Origin: Enterobacter chengduensis
Lineage (GTDB): Bacteria; Pseudomonadota; Gammaproteobacteria; Enterobacterales; Enterobacteriaceae
Length of the DNA: 64,000 nucleotides
Direction: 5' to 3'
NCBI RefSeq assembly: GCF_001984825.2
Contig: NZ_CP043318.1
Location: 2,852,001-2,916,000 of the forward strand
A program made the translations under genes and the position numbers. The notes beneath the pieces are model-generated. The model was not told where the DNA came from, ran no database searches, and worked only from the letters and a program-made list of their open reading frames with translations. The stretch's first letter is position 1; each line of letters opens with the position of its first letter. Below are positions 21,134 to 32,600 of the stretch, piece after piece.

Positions 21134-21369
21134 GCCGAGGAGGGACTTTCAGGGGTGGGGTTAGGTCAAATACCACCAAAGCGGTAGATTTTAAAAATTC
21201 ATAACAATATGATTTTTAATAGTATTTTAATTTCATCGTACAATAATCACGGCAAAATTTAACATCTCAGGTATTAAGGGGTAGACGTCCCTGCAAGGCG
21301 ACGGCGATCGCAGTGTTACCGGTGCGCTTCTGTGCAAACCTTTCAGTATGTTGTAACTACTTACAGGCC
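21134..21369. promoter_or_regulatory. narG far-upstream region with NarL-type heptamer
   Basis: narK-narG gap, on the far side of the FNR site. An A+T-rich stretch around 21185-21250 is suited to IHF bending. AGGGGTA at 21277-21283 is the complement of the NarL heptamer TACCCCT. In E. coli, IHF loops an upstream NarL site to the narG promoter; the same arrangement is likely here. No coding gene seen. Confidence 0.55.
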
Positions 21370-21395
21370 AAAAAAAACGCGGCCCGAGGGCCGCG
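21370..21395 (-). terminator. Intrinsic terminator of narK
   Basis: On the minus strand, CGCGGCC, loop CTCG, GGCCGCG followed by eight T. Confidence 0.88.
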
Positions 21396-21412
21396 CAAAC
21401 GGATAATCACAC

Positions 21413-22810
21413 TTACTTATTTTTCTTGGTATTACGGCCATATACCAGCCACGTAATCACAACGCAGGCGATATAGAAGACGAGGAAAACTTTCATTGCG
21501 CCAGCCGGAGAGCCGGTCAGGTCCAGCGAAATACCGAACGCTTTCGGGATAAAGAAGCCGCCGATTGCGCCGATGGCAGAGATAAAGCCCAGCGCCGCAG
21601 CGGTATCGGTCGCCGCTTCGCGCATCGCCTGCTCTTCGCTTCCGCCCTGCGCCTTCACGCGATCCATGGTCAGCTTGCGGAAGATCACGGAGATCATCTG
21701 GAAGGTAGACGCGCTGCCCAAACCGGCCGTCAGGAACAGCACCATAAACACGCCGAAGAAGGCGATAAAGTTACCGCCCTGCCCGTCGGCCGGCAGCGTG
21801 AGGAACAGCAGCGCGCAGAAGACCGCCATCACGACGAAGTTCACCAGCGTCACGCGGGTACCGCCCAGACGGTCAGAAACCATGCCGCCCAGCGAGCGGG
21901 CAAGGGCGCCAATAAACGGCCCGAAGAAGGCGAATTGCAGGATCTGAATCTCCGGGAACTGGGTTTTTGACAGCATGGCGAAGCCCGCAGAGAAACCGAT
22001 AAACGAACCGAAGGTGGCCAGATACAGCAGCGCCATGACCCAGAGATGTCCACGCTTAAGCACCGGCAGCTGTTCACTCAGCGAGGCCTTCGACGCGGAC
22101 AGATCGTTCATAAAGAACCAGGCTGCGAGGGTGAAGACCACCAGGAAGGGTACCCAGATCCAGGCGGCGTTCTGCAGGTACAGGGAAGAACCATCCGCCT
22201 GCTCAACGCCACCGCCGCCAAAGGCGGCAAAAATAGAAACCGAGATCGCCAGCGGCGCAATCAGCTGCATCACGCTCACGCCCATGTTGCCCAGACCGCC
22301 GTTGATGCCCAGCGCGCCGCCCTGCTTCGCTTTCGGGAAGAAGAAGCTGATGTTTGCCATGCTGGAGGCGAAGTTCGCACCCGCGAAACCGCACAGCAGG
22401 GAGATAATCACGAACACGCTAAACGGCGTGGACGTATCCTGCACCGCAAAGCCGAGCCACACGCAGGGAACGATCATGATACCCGTACTGAACGCCGTCC
22501 AGCGACGGCCGCCAAAGACCGGCACCATAAACGCGTAAGGCACACGCAGCAGCGCGCCTGACAGCGACGGCAGCGCGGTCAGCATGAACAGCTGATCGGT
22601 TGTGAACGTAAACCCGACTTTTGGCAGATTTACCGCCACCGCGCTAAACAACATCCATACGCAAAACGCTAATAACAAACACGGCACGGAAATCCACAGA
22701 TTCCGGCTTGCTACACGATGGCCGCGCTGTTGCCAGAACGCCGGATCCTCTGGACGCCAGTCTGTAATAACGGCACCATTTTCCCTTTCGGGAGCGGATG
22801 AGTGACTCAT
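21413..22810 (-). CDS. narK: Nitrate/nitrite antiporter NarK
   Basis: 465-residue major facilitator with twelve predicted membrane helices. It imports nitrate and exports nitrite during nitrate respiration. Conserved nitrate-signature glycine-rich stretches include GFAGANFASSMANISFFFP and TAGLGSASTFQMISVIF. Conserved arginines for substrate are in the helices. ATG at 22810 with GAGGTG ahead matches the E. coli N-terminus MSHSSAPER; a GTG two codons earlier is less likely. Upstream of narGHJI on the same strand, with its own terminator. Confidence 0.96.
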   Translation of the reverse strand: MSHSSAPERENGAVITDWRPEDPAFWQQRGHRVASRNLWISVPCLLLAFCVWMLFSAVAVNLPKVGFTFTTDQLFMLTALPSLSGALLRVPYAFMVPVFGGRRWTAFSTGIMIVPCVWLGFAVQDTSTPFSVFVIISLLCGFAGANFASSMANISFFFPKAKQGGALGINGGLGNMGVSVMQLIAPLAISVSIFAAFGGGGVEQADGSSLYLQNAAWIWVPFLVVFTLAAWFFMNDLSASKASLSEQLPVLKRGHLWVMALLYLATFGSFIGFSAGFAMLSKTQFPEIQILQFAFFGPFIGALARSLGGMVSDRLGGTRVTLVNFVVMAVFCALLFLTLPADGQGGNFIAFFGVFMVLFLTAGLGSASTFQMISVIFRKLTMDRVKAQGGSEEQAMREAATDTAAALGFISAIGAIGGFFIPKAFGISLDLTGSPAGAMKVFLVFYIACVVITWLVYGRNTKKNK

Positions 22811-22868
22811 AGACACCTCTGATTCTCGAATGATGCTGCAAACATTAGGGTTTTAGGGCGGCGGTAAG

Positions 22869-22882
22869 TTGATATAAATCAA
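22869..22882. promoter_or_regulatory. FNR site upstream of narK
   Basis: TTGATATAAATCAA, a perfect FNR palindrome about 60-70 bases upstream of narK. The remaining narX-narK gap (22883-23119) holds several NarL-like heptamers such as GGGGTAA and GGGTATA near 23030-23060, which would suit nitrate control of narK; these were picked by eye only. Confidence 0.8.
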
Positions 22883-23119
22883 AGGAAAAGTGCGAGGATT
22901 TGCGGCGCAAAATAAGGCCTTATCCTTAGTGAGTAGGCGATTTCGGTAAAAAAGACGTGGTTTTTCACGGCGCTGACGCGTCCCCGATCCCCCTACCCTC
23001 CAACGCATACTCCGCTGGCAATTTAGGGGTAATCATTTATAGGTATGGGTATACTCCAGGGTATGCACCAGAATAGCGCCATTCCTGCAAGCAGGCCACG
23101 TCAGGAGCACGCCACCTCT

Positions 23120-24916
23120 ATGTTAAAAAGATGTTTATCTCCGCTGACGCTCGTCAATCAGCTCGCGCTGATCGTCCTGCTGTCCACCGCCATTGGCGTA
23201 ACCGGCATGGCGATTTCCGGCAGGCTGGTACAGGGCGTACAGGGTAACGCCCATGCCATCAACGAGGCAGGCTCGCTACGCATGCAGAGTTATCGCCTGC
23301 TGGCGTCGATCCCCCTGACGCAGGACGATCGACCCCTGATTGATGAAATGGAGCGCACGGCCTTCAGCCCTGAGCTGGAAAATGCCGCCATCCGCGCCGG
23401 TCAGCAATCCCAGCTTAAAGCCCTTCAGGGCTACTGGCACACCCAGCTTGAACCCGGGCTGAAACAGGCGCAAAGCCCGGAGACGGTCGCGCAGGACGTG
23501 GCGGGTTTTGTCTCGCGCATTGACGCCCTGGTCTCCTCTTTCGATCAAACCACTGAATTACGCATTGACCGGGTGGTGATGGTGCATCGCGCCATGGCGC
23601 TGTTTATGGCTCTGCTGCTCATCTTCACCATTATCTGGCTCCGCGCGCGGCTGCTGAATCCGTGGAAACAGCTGCTGGCCATGGCCCGCGCGGTGACCGC
23701 TCGGGATTTTACCCAGCGCACGCACATCAGCGGACGCAACGAAATGGCGATGCTCGGCCAGGCGCTCAACACCATGTCGGCTGAGCTTTCCGAGAGCTAC
23801 GCGGTGCTGGAACAGCGCGTTCAGGAAAAAACGGCAGGGCTGGAGCAGAAAAACCAGATCCTCTCCTTCCTGTGGCAGGCCAACCGTCGTCTGCACATGC
23901 AGGTGCCGCTATGCGAACGCCTCTCGCCGGTACTGAACGGCCTGCAAAACCTGACCCTGCTGCACGACCTGGAGCTGCGGGTTTACGACGTGGAAGACGA
24001 AGACAACCATCAGGAATTTACCTGTCAGTCGGATATGTCCTGCGATGATAAAGGCTGCCATCTTTGCCCTCGCGGCCTGCCGCCGCTGACCTCCGCCGGC
24101 ACCACCCTGAAGTGGCGCCTGACCGACAGCCACACCCAATACGGTATTCTGCTGGCAACGCTGCCCGCCGGGCGTCACCTGAGCCACGACCAGCAGCAGC
24201 TGGTTGATACGCTGGTCGAACAGCTAACGGCCACGCTGGCGCTCGACCGGCATCAGGAAAAGCAGCAGCAGCTGATCGTCATGGAGGAGCGCGCGACCAT
24301 CGCCCGCGAGCTGCACGACTCCATCGCCCAGTCGCTCTCCTGTATGAAAATGCAGGTGAGCTGTCTGCAGATGCAGGATGCGCAGATGCCGGAAAGCAAT
24401 AAGCAGCTGCTCAGCCAGATCCGCAACGAGCTGAACACCTCCTGGATACAGCTTCGCGAGCTGCTGACCACCTTCCGCCTGCAGCTGACCGAGCCGGGCC
24501 TGCGACCGGCGCTGGAGGCCAGCTGTCAGGAATTTAGCGCCCGGCTGGGGTTCCCGGTGAAGCTGGATTACCAGCTCCCGCCGCGGTTTGTCCCCTCCCA
24601 TCAGGCCATCCATTTACTGCAGATCGCCCGCGAAGCGCTGAGCAACGTGCTCAAACACGCTGACGCGACGGCGGTCACGGTCACCGTCAGCCAGCACGAC
24701 AATCAGGTGAAGCTCACGGTTCACGACAACGGCCGCGGCGTGCCGGAAAATGCCGAACGCACTAACCACTATGGTTTAATTATCATGCGAGACCGCGCCC
24801 AAAGCCTGCGCGGTGATTGCCAGGTTCGCCGGAGAGAGACGGGCGGCACGGAAGTTGTCGTCACCTTTATTCCCGAAAAACCGCTTACAACTGCTCAAGG
24901 AGAAACCCATGACTAA
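23120..24916 (+). CDS. narX: Nitrate/nitrite sensor histidine kinase NarX
   Basis: 598 residues, exactly the E. coli length. Transmembrane helix 1 is at ~15-37. The periplasmic sensor has the P-box [11 protein letters not shown]; transmembrane helix 2 is at ~150-172, then HAMP and a cysteine-rich central module ([18 protein letters not shown]). The HisKA_3 phosphoacceptor histidine is in [12 protein letters not shown], and the ATPase domain has [10 protein letters not shown]. It responds to nitrate and to nitrite, phosphorylating NarL. ATG at 23120 is chosen by family N-terminus [10 protein letters not shown]. Overlaps narL by eight bases. Confidence 0.97.
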   Translation: MLKRCLSPLTLVNQLALIVLLSTAIGVTGMAISGRLVQGVQGNAHAINEAGSLRMQSYRLLASIPLTQDDRPLIDEMERTAFSPELENAAIRAGQQSQLKALQGYWHTQLEPGLKQAQSPETVAQDVAGFVSRIDALVSSFDQTTELRIDRVVMVHRAMALFMALLLIFTIIWLRARLLNPWKQLLAMARAVTARDFTQRTHISGRNEMAMLGQALNTMSAELSESYAVLEQRVQEKTAGLEQKNQILSFLWQANRRLHMQVPLCERLSPVLNGLQNLTLLHDLELRVYDVEDEDNHQEFTCQSDMSCDDKGCHLCPRGLPPLTSAGTTLKWRLTDSHTQYGILLATLPAGRHLSHDQQQLVDTLVEQLTATLALDRHQEKQQQLIVMEERATIARELHDSIAQSLSCMKMQVSCLQMQDAQMPESNKQLLSQIRNELNTSWIQLRELLTTFRLQLTEPGLRPALEASCQEFSARLGFPVKLDYQLPPRFVPSHQAIHLLQIAREALSNVLKHADATAVTVTVSQHDNQVKLTVHDNGRGVPENAERTNHYGLIIMRDRAQSLRGDCQVRRRETGGTEVVVTFIPEKPLTTAQGETHD

Positions 24917-25559
24917 TCAGGAACCGGCATCCATCCTGTTGATCGACGACCATCCGATGCTGCGCACTGGCGTAAAACAGCTGGTCAGCATGGCACCCGA
25001 TATCACCGTGGTAGGCGAAGCCAGCAACGGTGAACAGGGCATTGAGCTTGCCGAATCCCTCGATCCCGATCTGATCCTGCTCGATCTCAACATGCCCGGC
25101 ATGAACGGTCTGGAAACCCTCGACAAGCTGCGGGAGAAATCGCTTTCCGGACGCATCGTCGTCTTTAGCGTGTCGAACCATGAAGAGGATGTGGTCACGG
25201 CGCTGAAGCGCGGTGCGGATGGGTATCTGCTGAAGGACATGGAGCCGGAAGACTTGCTTAAGGCGCTGCAGCAGGCGGCGGCGGGCGAGATGGTACTCAG
25301 TGAGACCTTAACGCCGGTGCTGGCCGCCAGCCTGCGCGCCAACCGCGCCACCTCTGACCGTGACGTCAGCCAGCTCACGCCGCGCGAGCGCGATATTCTC
25401 AAACTTATTGCCCAGGGGCTGCCGAACAAAATGATCGCCCGCCGCCTGGATATCACCGAAAGCACGGTCAAAGTGCACGTGAAGCATATGCTGAAGAAAA
25501 TGAAGTTAAAATCCCGCGTGGAAGCTGCCGTATGGGTGCATCAGGAACGCATTTTTTAA
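24909..25559 (+). CDS. narL: Response regulator NarL
   Basis: 216 residues. Receiver domain has D13/D14, phosphoacceptor D59 ([11 protein letters not shown]) and K109-region LKDME. A linker leads to a LuxR-type C-terminal helix-turn-helix ([19 protein letters not shown]...). Activates narG and narK and represses fermentation genes such as adhE when nitrate is present. AAGGAG precedes ATG inside the end of narX. Confidence 0.97.
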   Translation: MTNQEPASILLIDDHPMLRTGVKQLVSMAPDITVVGEASNGEQGIELAESLDPDLILLDLNMPGMNGLETLDKLREKSLSGRIVVFSVSNHEEDVVTALKRGADGYLLKDMEPEDLLKALQQAAAGEMVLSETLTPVLAASLRANRATSDRDVSQLTPRERDILKLIAQGLPNKMIARRLDITESTVKVHVKHMLKKMKLKSRVEAAVWVHQERIF

Positions 25560-25562
25560 CGA

Positions 25563-26969
25563 TTACTCCTCCGGCAGCAGCTTCCAGCGCGGATCGTTGT
25601 CCGGCAGGGCGACCAGCGGCTGCACGACGGTCAGCACGATCTCATTGGACGAGACGCGCTGGCCTTTCTCATCTTCCACGACCGCCGACAGATGCCAGCG
25701 GTTGGTGGCCCCTTCCCGTTCATCCCAGGCAGGCATAATCACGCTCCAGCCCTCGCTGCTGTTGCTTTTCGCCGGTGACGTCAGGCTCAATGCCTGCGTA
25801 TCCCCCTGCCAGTGGATCTGGCGAATGCCGTACGCGCTGCGAATCTGAAGCTTCAGCATGACGGTCTCGCCCCCTTTGAGATCCCACGGCGGCGTGGCCA
25901 GCCAGACCGACAGGGTTTTACGCTGGCGGAACTCCATCACCGGCAGGCTATTGCGCTCCGGCGAGTCATAGCGGCTTCCGCGCAGGGAGCGCGTAGCGGC
26001 AACCTCATCGGCGGAAAGCTGCTTAACCAGCGGCACGCCAAAGCGGTAGTTGAGCTTCAGCCCGAGATTATTCTGGCTCTCGCCGCTTTCGCCCTGCTTG
26101 TGCCCGGCGGTCAATGTGACCAGCGGGACGGGGGTATAGTTCAGCCCCAGATTGACCGCCACCGGGTTGTGATAGCCGGTGCCGCTGTTGAAGAGATCGA
26201 CGTTATCGCCAAAGTATTGCTCGAAGCTAACGCTGGTATTCAGATGATGGAACCACGGCAGCCAGGCCTTAGCGGTGACGTCATATCCGCGCGCCATGCG
26301 CTGCTCCTGGACGTCAGAGCGTTCGCGCCAGCCGGCCAAGGGCTGGTAATAGTTCGCTGACAGGCGCAGATTTTCTCCCCACGCTTCCGCGCCCAGCCCG
26401 GCGCGCTGAAGGTTTTCGTCCAGCAGATTATCGTAGAAGGTGTTATAACCCAGCAGCCATTTCCCGGCGACCCAGCGCTGGCCGATTCCGGCGTTACTGA
26501 CCAGGCCATCCGTCTGCTGGGTCAGACCAAGCTGGCTCCAGCTCAGATAGCGGTTGTTATCGTTCCAGGGGATAAACCAGCTCCCGCTGCTGCCGTTGAA
26601 TTTGCCCTCGTTGTCCACCAGCAGGTTCACGCTGGCGTTCCCCCAGGGCGAAAGCCAGGACTCAATCTGCTGGTTCACTTCCCCGCTTACCGCGTCGCGC
26701 ACCTGCCCAAAGGCAAACTGACGCGCCTGCTCGCCGGTCGTCAGGCCGTTATCGGTCATGCTTGCTTCACCGAAGGCTTTCGCCATTTCGGCGAGGTGTT
26801 TTTCTCCCTCGCGGGTTGGCGCGGCCAACCCCAGATCGGGAAGATTGTCCCCGTCATTATCAAAGGGATTCTGTGCCTGCTGGATAAAGGAATGCGGCGC
26901 GCCGTGAACGGCTCCGGCCATAATCAGGGGGAGTAATAACAGAAAACGAATGGGGGACGATACGGCCAT
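25563..26969 (-). CDS. ychO: Inverse autotransporter-type (invasin/intimin-like) outer-membrane protein YchO
   Basis: 468 residues, closely following E. coli YchO. Signal peptide (~1-24) ends near GAVHGA. The beta-barrel domain of the intimin/invasin family spans residues ~45-300 (WLSPWGNASVNLLVDNEG, YNTFYDNLLDENLQRAGLGAEAWG). One Ig-like region follows. It lacks the long extracellular passenger of true intimins. Function not established. Convergent with narL, stops only three bases apart. ATG at 26969 is used; a TTG one codon earlier is possible. Confidence 0.9.
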   Translation of the reverse strand: MAVSSPIRFLLLLPLIMAGAVHGAPHSFIQQAQNPFDNDGDNLPDLGLAAPTREGEKHLAEMAKAFGEASMTDNGLTTGEQARQFAFGQVRDAVSGEVNQQIESWLSPWGNASVNLLVDNEGKFNGSSGSWFIPWNDNNRYLSWSQLGLTQQTDGLVSNAGIGQRWVAGKWLLGYNTFYDNLLDENLQRAGLGAEAWGENLRLSANYYQPLAGWRERSDVQEQRMARGYDVTAKAWLPWFHHLNTSVSFEQYFGDNVDLFNSGTGYHNPVAVNLGLNYTPVPLVTLTAGHKQGESGESQNNLGLKLNYRFGVPLVKQLSADEVAATRSLRGSRYDSPERNSLPVMEFRQRKTLSVWLATPPWDLKGGETVMLKLQIRSAYGIRQIHWQGDTQALSLTSPAKSNSSEGWSVIMPAWDEREGATNRWHLSAVVEDEKGQRVSSNEIVLTVVQPLVALPDNDPRWKLLPEE

Positions 26970-27079
26970 CAACGTCGTAAATGAGAACCTGTGTTTATGG
27001 ATAAATTCTTAATATGTTAACGCGATACGCGGTGAAATACAGTCCTGGCGGACATTTCAGGATTATCCTGATCTGATTG

Positions 27080-27155
27080 TCGGGTGGCGCTACGCTTACC
27101 CAACCTACGGGGCGGCACGAATTTGTCGGTCGGGTAAGGCGCAGCCGCTACCCGA
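27080..27155. repeat. REP pair (BIME-like)
   Basis: Two facing REP-type elements: GTCGGGTGGCGCTACGC followed by CGGGTAAGGCGCAGCCGC. They fill the gap between ychO and the end of nasA. Confidence 0.7.
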
Positions 27156-27168
27156 CGCCCTTACCCCC

Positions 27169-29646
27169 TCATCCAAGCAGTCCCTTCAGCTCCGGCACGC
27201 AGGAGCCACAGTTCGTACCACAGCGCAGCTTCGCTCCCAGCGCGGTCACGGAATCGCACCCTCCGGCAATCGCCTCCTGAATCGCATGTTCCCCGACGCT
27301 GAAGCAGCTACAGATAATGCGCCCAGGATCCGCACTCTCCTCCACGCCCTGCCCGCTCAGCAGCGCATGACGCTCTGCAGGCGTCGAGGGCGGCGAGCGA
27401 AACGCAGCGTCAATCACCGGGTGCGCCAGCTCGGGCGGCGCGGTGCCCTCCCAGAAGCCGAGCATCAGCTGACCTTCATGCCAGGCCAGCACGCTGCTGC
27501 GTTCGCCGGTTTGCGCAACCTGCAGCTGCCAGCCCCGGCCGCTGGCATAGTCCATGACCCACGAAAGCAGCGGCTTATCATCCGCGATCGTCATTCGCGA
27601 GGCTTTACGCCACCAGTAAACCGAAGCGGGCATATCCGGCCATTCGCGTGCATAGAGCTCACCCTGCCAGGCGGGCAGCCAGGGCATGATTCTGACAGCG
27701 GTTTGTTTACTTTCCGGCTGGCCCGAAACCGGATCGCAGCGCCCTTCCACCAGCGCGTTCACCTTTCCCTGGCGGGCAAACGCGGCGTTCCAGTGCATCG
27801 GGGCAAACGCCTCGCCTTTCCTTATCCCGTCGTTGATGCGCACCCTGGCGAGCATCACGCCGCGCGGCGAGCTAATGCGCGCCAGCTGGCCGTCACACAA
27901 CGAAAACCGAGCGGCATCGCTGGCGCAGACCTCAACAAGCGGCTCCGCGATATGCTGCATTAGCCGGGGCACGTACCCCGTCCGGGTCATGGTGTGCCAC
28001 TGGTCGCGGATGCGGCCAGTGTTGAGGATCAGCGGGTACAGCGCGGAGGCCGTCGCGCCGTGCGGCAGCGGATTAACGGGCACCACGTTTCGGCGCTGGA
28101 AATCCCCGGTCGGCCACTGATACGGCTCAAGGCGATCCCACGCTTCACGGGTTAACGCAGCCAGCTCATGAAGATTCAACGCCCGCGCGCCGTCATTTTC
28201 AAAGGCCGTCAGCGCCGCATGCTCGGCAAAAATCTCGTGCGGATGCTGCCAGGCAAAGGCGTCGCCGTAGCCCAGCCGTTCTGCAACCTGAGCAACGATC
28301 CACCAGTCTGGCTTTGCAGCACCCGGCGCAGGCAGAAACGCGCGCTGGCGAGAAATGCGTCGCTCGGAATTGGTCACCGTTCCGTCTTTTTCTCCCCAGC
28401 CCAGCGCGGGAAAACGGATATGGGCAAACCGGCTGGTGTCGGTATCGTTCATGACCTCAGAAACAATCACCAGCGGGCAGTCTGCCAGCGCCTGACAGAC
28501 CGCGTGGCTGTCCGGCAGCGAGACCGCCGGGTTGGTGCCCATGATCCATACCGCCTTCACCTCGCCGCGGGCAATGGCATCAAACAGCTCAACCGCCATC
28601 AGGCCCGGCGTCTGCGCCAGCCGCTCCGTTCCCCAGAAGCGCGCTACCCGCGAAAGGTCGTCCGGCTCGAAGTTCATGTGCGCCGCCACCTGGTTCGCCA
28701 GCCCGCCCACCTCCCGGCCGCCCATGGCGTTTGGCTGTCCGGTCAGCGAAAACGGGCCGCAGCCCGGGCGGTTGAACTTCCCGCTGGCAAGATGGACGTT
28801 GATGATGGCGTTGCACTTGTCGCTGCCGCTCGATGACTGGTTGATCCCCATGGTGTAGAGCGTGATAGCGCGTGGCGCGGTGACAAACCAGTCATAAAAC
28901 ATACCGATATCCTGCTCCGGGAGGTCGCAGAACGCCGACACGCGGGCAACTGGCCACTCAGCGGTGCCCTGAATCAGATTGAGCAACCCCACAAACAGCC
29001 CGGCGTCGCTGCCCGGCCTCAGCGCCAGATGAAGATCGGCAATATCGCAGGTCGCGGTTCTGCGGGGATCGATCGCTACCACCTTCATCTGCGGATTGTT
29101 TTGCTTTGCCTGCACCAGCCGCTGATAGAGCACCGGATGCGTCCAGGCCGCGTTCGACCCCGCCAGCACCACCAGATCGCTCTTTTCCACATCTTCGTAG
29201 CTGCACGGCACCACGTCTTCGCCAAAGGCGCGCTTGTAGCCCACGACGGCAGAGGACATGCAGAGCCGCGAGTTGGTATCAATGTTTGCCGCGCCGATAA
29301 ACCCTTTCATCAGCTTGTTGGCGGCATAGTAATCCTCGGTCAACAGCTGGCCGGAGGCATAAAACGCCACCGCCTGCGGCCCCCATTTATCGATAATCTC
29401 CCGCAGGCGCTCTCCTGCCGCGCTCAGCGCCTGCGTCCAGTCCACCTCAAGGCCGTCAACCACGGGGCGCAAAAGTCGCCCCCGTAACCCCGTTGTTTCC
29501 CCCAGGGCCGATCCTTTCACGCACAGGCGGCCAAAGTTCGCCGGATGGGTTTCATCTCCCCGAACGCTCACCGCGCCGCCTTCCACGCGGGCGACCACGC
29601 CGCAGCCCACCCCGCAGTAGGGGCATGTTGTCCGGGTTTCCGTCAT
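27169..29646 (-). CDS. nasA: Assimilatory nitrate reductase catalytic subunit NasA
   Basis: 825-residue cytosolic molybdoenzyme that reduces nitrate to nitrite for nitrogen assimilation. The N-terminal 4Fe-4S motif is C8-x2-C11-x3-C15 (CPYCGVGC) plus Cys in LCVKG. The bis-MGD body follows, and a C-terminal BFD-like 2Fe-2S domain has CSCFSVG and CGTNCGSCVPEL. Start is ATG at 29646, overlapping the upstream gene stop (ATGA). Last gene of the operon; a REP pair follows it. E. coli K-12 has no counterpart here. Confidence 0.94.
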   Translation of the reverse strand: MTETRTTCPYCGVGCGVVARVEGGAVSVRGDETHPANFGRLCVKGSALGETTGLRGRLLRPVVDGLEVDWTQALSAAGERLREIIDKWGPQAVAFYASGQLLTEDYYAANKLMKGFIGAANIDTNSRLCMSSAVVGYKRAFGEDVVPCSYEDVEKSDLVVLAGSNAAWTHPVLYQRLVQAKQNNPQMKVVAIDPRRTATCDIADLHLALRPGSDAGLFVGLLNLIQGTAEWPVARVSAFCDLPEQDIGMFYDWFVTAPRAITLYTMGINQSSSGSDKCNAIINVHLASGKFNRPGCGPFSLTGQPNAMGGREVGGLANQVAAHMNFEPDDLSRVARFWGTERLAQTPGLMAVELFDAIARGEVKAVWIMGTNPAVSLPDSHAVCQALADCPLVIVSEVMNDTDTSRFAHIRFPALGWGEKDGTVTNSERRISRQRAFLPAPGAAKPDWWIVAQVAERLGYGDAFAWQHPHEIFAEHAALTAFENDGARALNLHELAALTREAWDRLEPYQWPTGDFQRRNVVPVNPLPHGATASALYPLILNTGRIRDQWHTMTRTGYVPRLMQHIAEPLVEVCASDAARFSLCDGQLARISSPRGVMLARVRINDGIRKGEAFAPMHWNAAFARQGKVNALVEGRCDPVSGQPESKQTAVRIMPWLPAWQGELYAREWPDMPASVYWWRKASRMTIADDKPLLSWVMDYASGRGWQLQVAQTGERSSVLAWHEGQLMLGFWEGTAPPELAHPVIDAAFRSPPSTPAERHALLSGQGVEESADPGRIICSCFSVGEHAIQEAIAGGCDSVTALGAKLRCGTNCGSCVPELKGLLG

Positions 29647-32600
29647 GAGGCCTCCGCGCGCATGACCAGGGCGTCGCTTCCAACCCACACCTTGCCGTTT
29701 TCAATCTTCACCGGCCAGGCGCGCACCGCGGGTTCGCCGTTCTCAACCTGACAGCCGTCGCGCAGGCGAATGCGCTGCTTGTAGAGCGGTGAAATCACCA
29801 CCGGCTCGCCCGCCGCATCGCCCAGAATGCCGCGTGAAAGCACGTTTGCCTCACCGCCCGGCTCCCGATCGTCGAGGGCGTAAACGGTTTTGCCAAAGCG
29901 GAACAGCGCGATCGGCTTGCGCCCAAGACGCGCGCCAATGCCCGCCTGCTCCGGGATATCCTCAATCGCGCAGATTTCCTGCCAGCGTTTGCCCTGCTCG
30001 GCGGCAGCGTCGTTCACCGCGGTGCGGAACAGCGCCAGGCGGTTGGGGTCGCTAAGCGTGGTCTGCCATTCGCACTGGTAGGTCTCCACCACGCGAGCCA
30101 TCTCCTGCTCCAGCTCGTGGGCAATGCCGAGGCTGTCGTTGAGGATCACCTCGCGCAGGTAGTCGAGGCCGCCTTCCAGGTTGTCCATCCAGGTACTGGT
30201 GCGCTGCAGGCGATCCGCCGTGCGGATGTAAAACATCAGGAAGCGATCGACGGTGCGGATCAGCGTCTCGTCGTCCAGATCGCTGGCGAAAAGATCCGCA
30301 TGGCGCGGCTTCATGCCGCCGTTGCCGCACAGATAGAGGTTCCAGCCCTTGTCCGTGGCAATCACCCCCACGTCTTTGCTCTGCGCCTCGGCGCACTCGC
30401 GGGTGCAGCCGGAGACCGCCATCTTGATTTTGTGCGGCGCGCGCAGGCCTTTATAACGGTGCTCCAGTTTGACCGCGAGGCCGGTGGAGTCCTGCACGCC
30501 GTAGCGGCACCAGGTCGACCCGACGCAGGATTTCACCGTACGCAGGGATTTTCCGTAGGCGTGCCCGGTTTCGAACCCGGCGTCTACCAGCGCCTGCCAG
30601 ATCTCCGGCAGCTGCTCCAGGGTGGCACCAAACAGGTCAATACGCTGCCCGCCGGTAATTTTGCTGTACAGGCTGTAGCGTTTCGCAATCTGCCCGATGG
30701 CGATCAGCCCGTCTGCCGTCACTTCTCCGGCGGGCATGCGCGGCACGATGGAGTAAGTGCCGTCCTTCTGAATATTGGCAAAGTAACGGTCGTTGGTGTC
30801 CTGCAGCGGCAGATGCGCCGGTTTGAGCAGGTACTCATTCCAGCAGGAGGCCAGCACTGACCCGACCAGCGGCTTACAGATTTCGCACCCGTGCCCCTGA
30901 CCGTAGCGGCTGATGAGCTGGTCAAAGGTGCGGATATGGTTAACGCGCACCAGGTGATAAATTTCCTGCCGCGAGTAGGGGAAGTGCTCGCAGATGTCCT
31001 TTTTCACCTCCACGCCCTGCTCGGCAAGCTGGAATTCCATCACCTGCTTCACCAGCGCGCTACAGCCCCCGCAGCCGGTCGCCGCTTTGGTGCACTGCTT
31101 AACGGCGCCGATATCCGCTGCGCCTTCGTTCACCGCCCGGCAAATATCGCCTTTGCTGACGTTATGGCACGAACAGATCTGCGCGCTTTCCGGCAGCGCC
31201 GCCACGCCCAGCGCTTTTGGCGCGCTGCCAGAGGACACGGGTAATATCAGCGTTTCCGGCGCTTTCGGCAGGCTGATGCCGTTAAGCATCATCTGCACCA
31301 GCGTGGCGTATTCGCTGGCGTCCCCCACCAGCACGCCGCCGAGCAGCGTTTTGCCGTCGTGGCTGACCACGATTTTCTTGTAGATTTGCTGCGGACCGTG
31401 CGTCCACTGGTAGCTCAGCGCTCCCGGCGTGCGCCCGTGAGCGTCACCGAACGACGCAACGTCGACGCCGAGCAGCTTGAGCTTAGTGCTCATATCCGCG
31501 CCGGTGAAGGTTTTATCCTCACCCGCCAGCGCGGCGGCGGCGACGCGCGCCATCTGGTAGCCCGGCGCGACCAGACCAAAGATTTTCCCTTCCCACAGGG
31601 CACATTCGCCGATGGCCAGCACGTCCGGGTCGGAGGTGCGACAGCTATTATCAATGCCGATCCCGCCGCGCTCGCCGATGGCCAGCCCGCTGCTGCGCGC
31701 CAGCGCGTCCTGCGGACGAATACCGGCAGAAAAGACCACCATGTCCGTTTCCAGCTGTTCGCCATCGGCAAAGCGCAGCACCAGCCCGCCGTCCGTCGAG
31801 GCAATTTCCGTGGTGGCTTTCGAGGTATGAACGCCGACGCCCAGCGCCTCGATTTTCTTGCGCAGCATAGACGCGCCGTCGTTATCAAGCTGCACCGCCA
31901 TCAGGTTGGGCGCAAACTCCACCACGTGGGTTTCCAGCCCGAGCTGCTTCAGGGCATTCGCCGCCTCCAGCCCCAGCAGCCCGCCGCCAATCACCACGCC
32001 GCGACGCGAGCCCGCCGCGTGGGCGGCAATGTTGTCCAGATCGTCGAGCGTGCGGTAGACAAAACACCCCGGCAGATCGTTGCCCGTCACCGGTGGAACG
32101 AACGGGTATGAGCCGGTCGCCAGCACCAGTTTGTCCCAGTGGGTCTCATGCCCGCTGGCGGTACGCACCACGCGCGCGGCGCGGTCAATAGCGACGACCT
32201 GCTGCGAGAGGCGCAGCTCAATGCCGTTGTCGGCAAAAAAATCACCTTCCACCAGCGAGAGCGACGCCGCGCTGCGGCCGCCAAAATATTCTGAGAGATG
32301 TACGCGGTCATAGGCGGCATAGCGCTCCTCGCCAAAGACCACGATCTGATACTGCTGATGCAGATTGCGGTTCACGCAATCCTCAAGGAAATGATGGCCG
32401 ACCATACCGTGCCCAACCACCACCAGAGTAGGTTTTGTCATAGCGTTCTGTCCTGCAACCTGCGGTTGCGTAGTGAATCGATCGAACAGCCAGTCCGCGT
32501 GCGCGGGCGCGGCCGTTGCCAGTAAATGGGTAAATGTTGCCGCGCTGCGGCAGTCGCCCATCAGCAGCACGCCCGCCAGCGCCCCCTGATGGATCAGTAA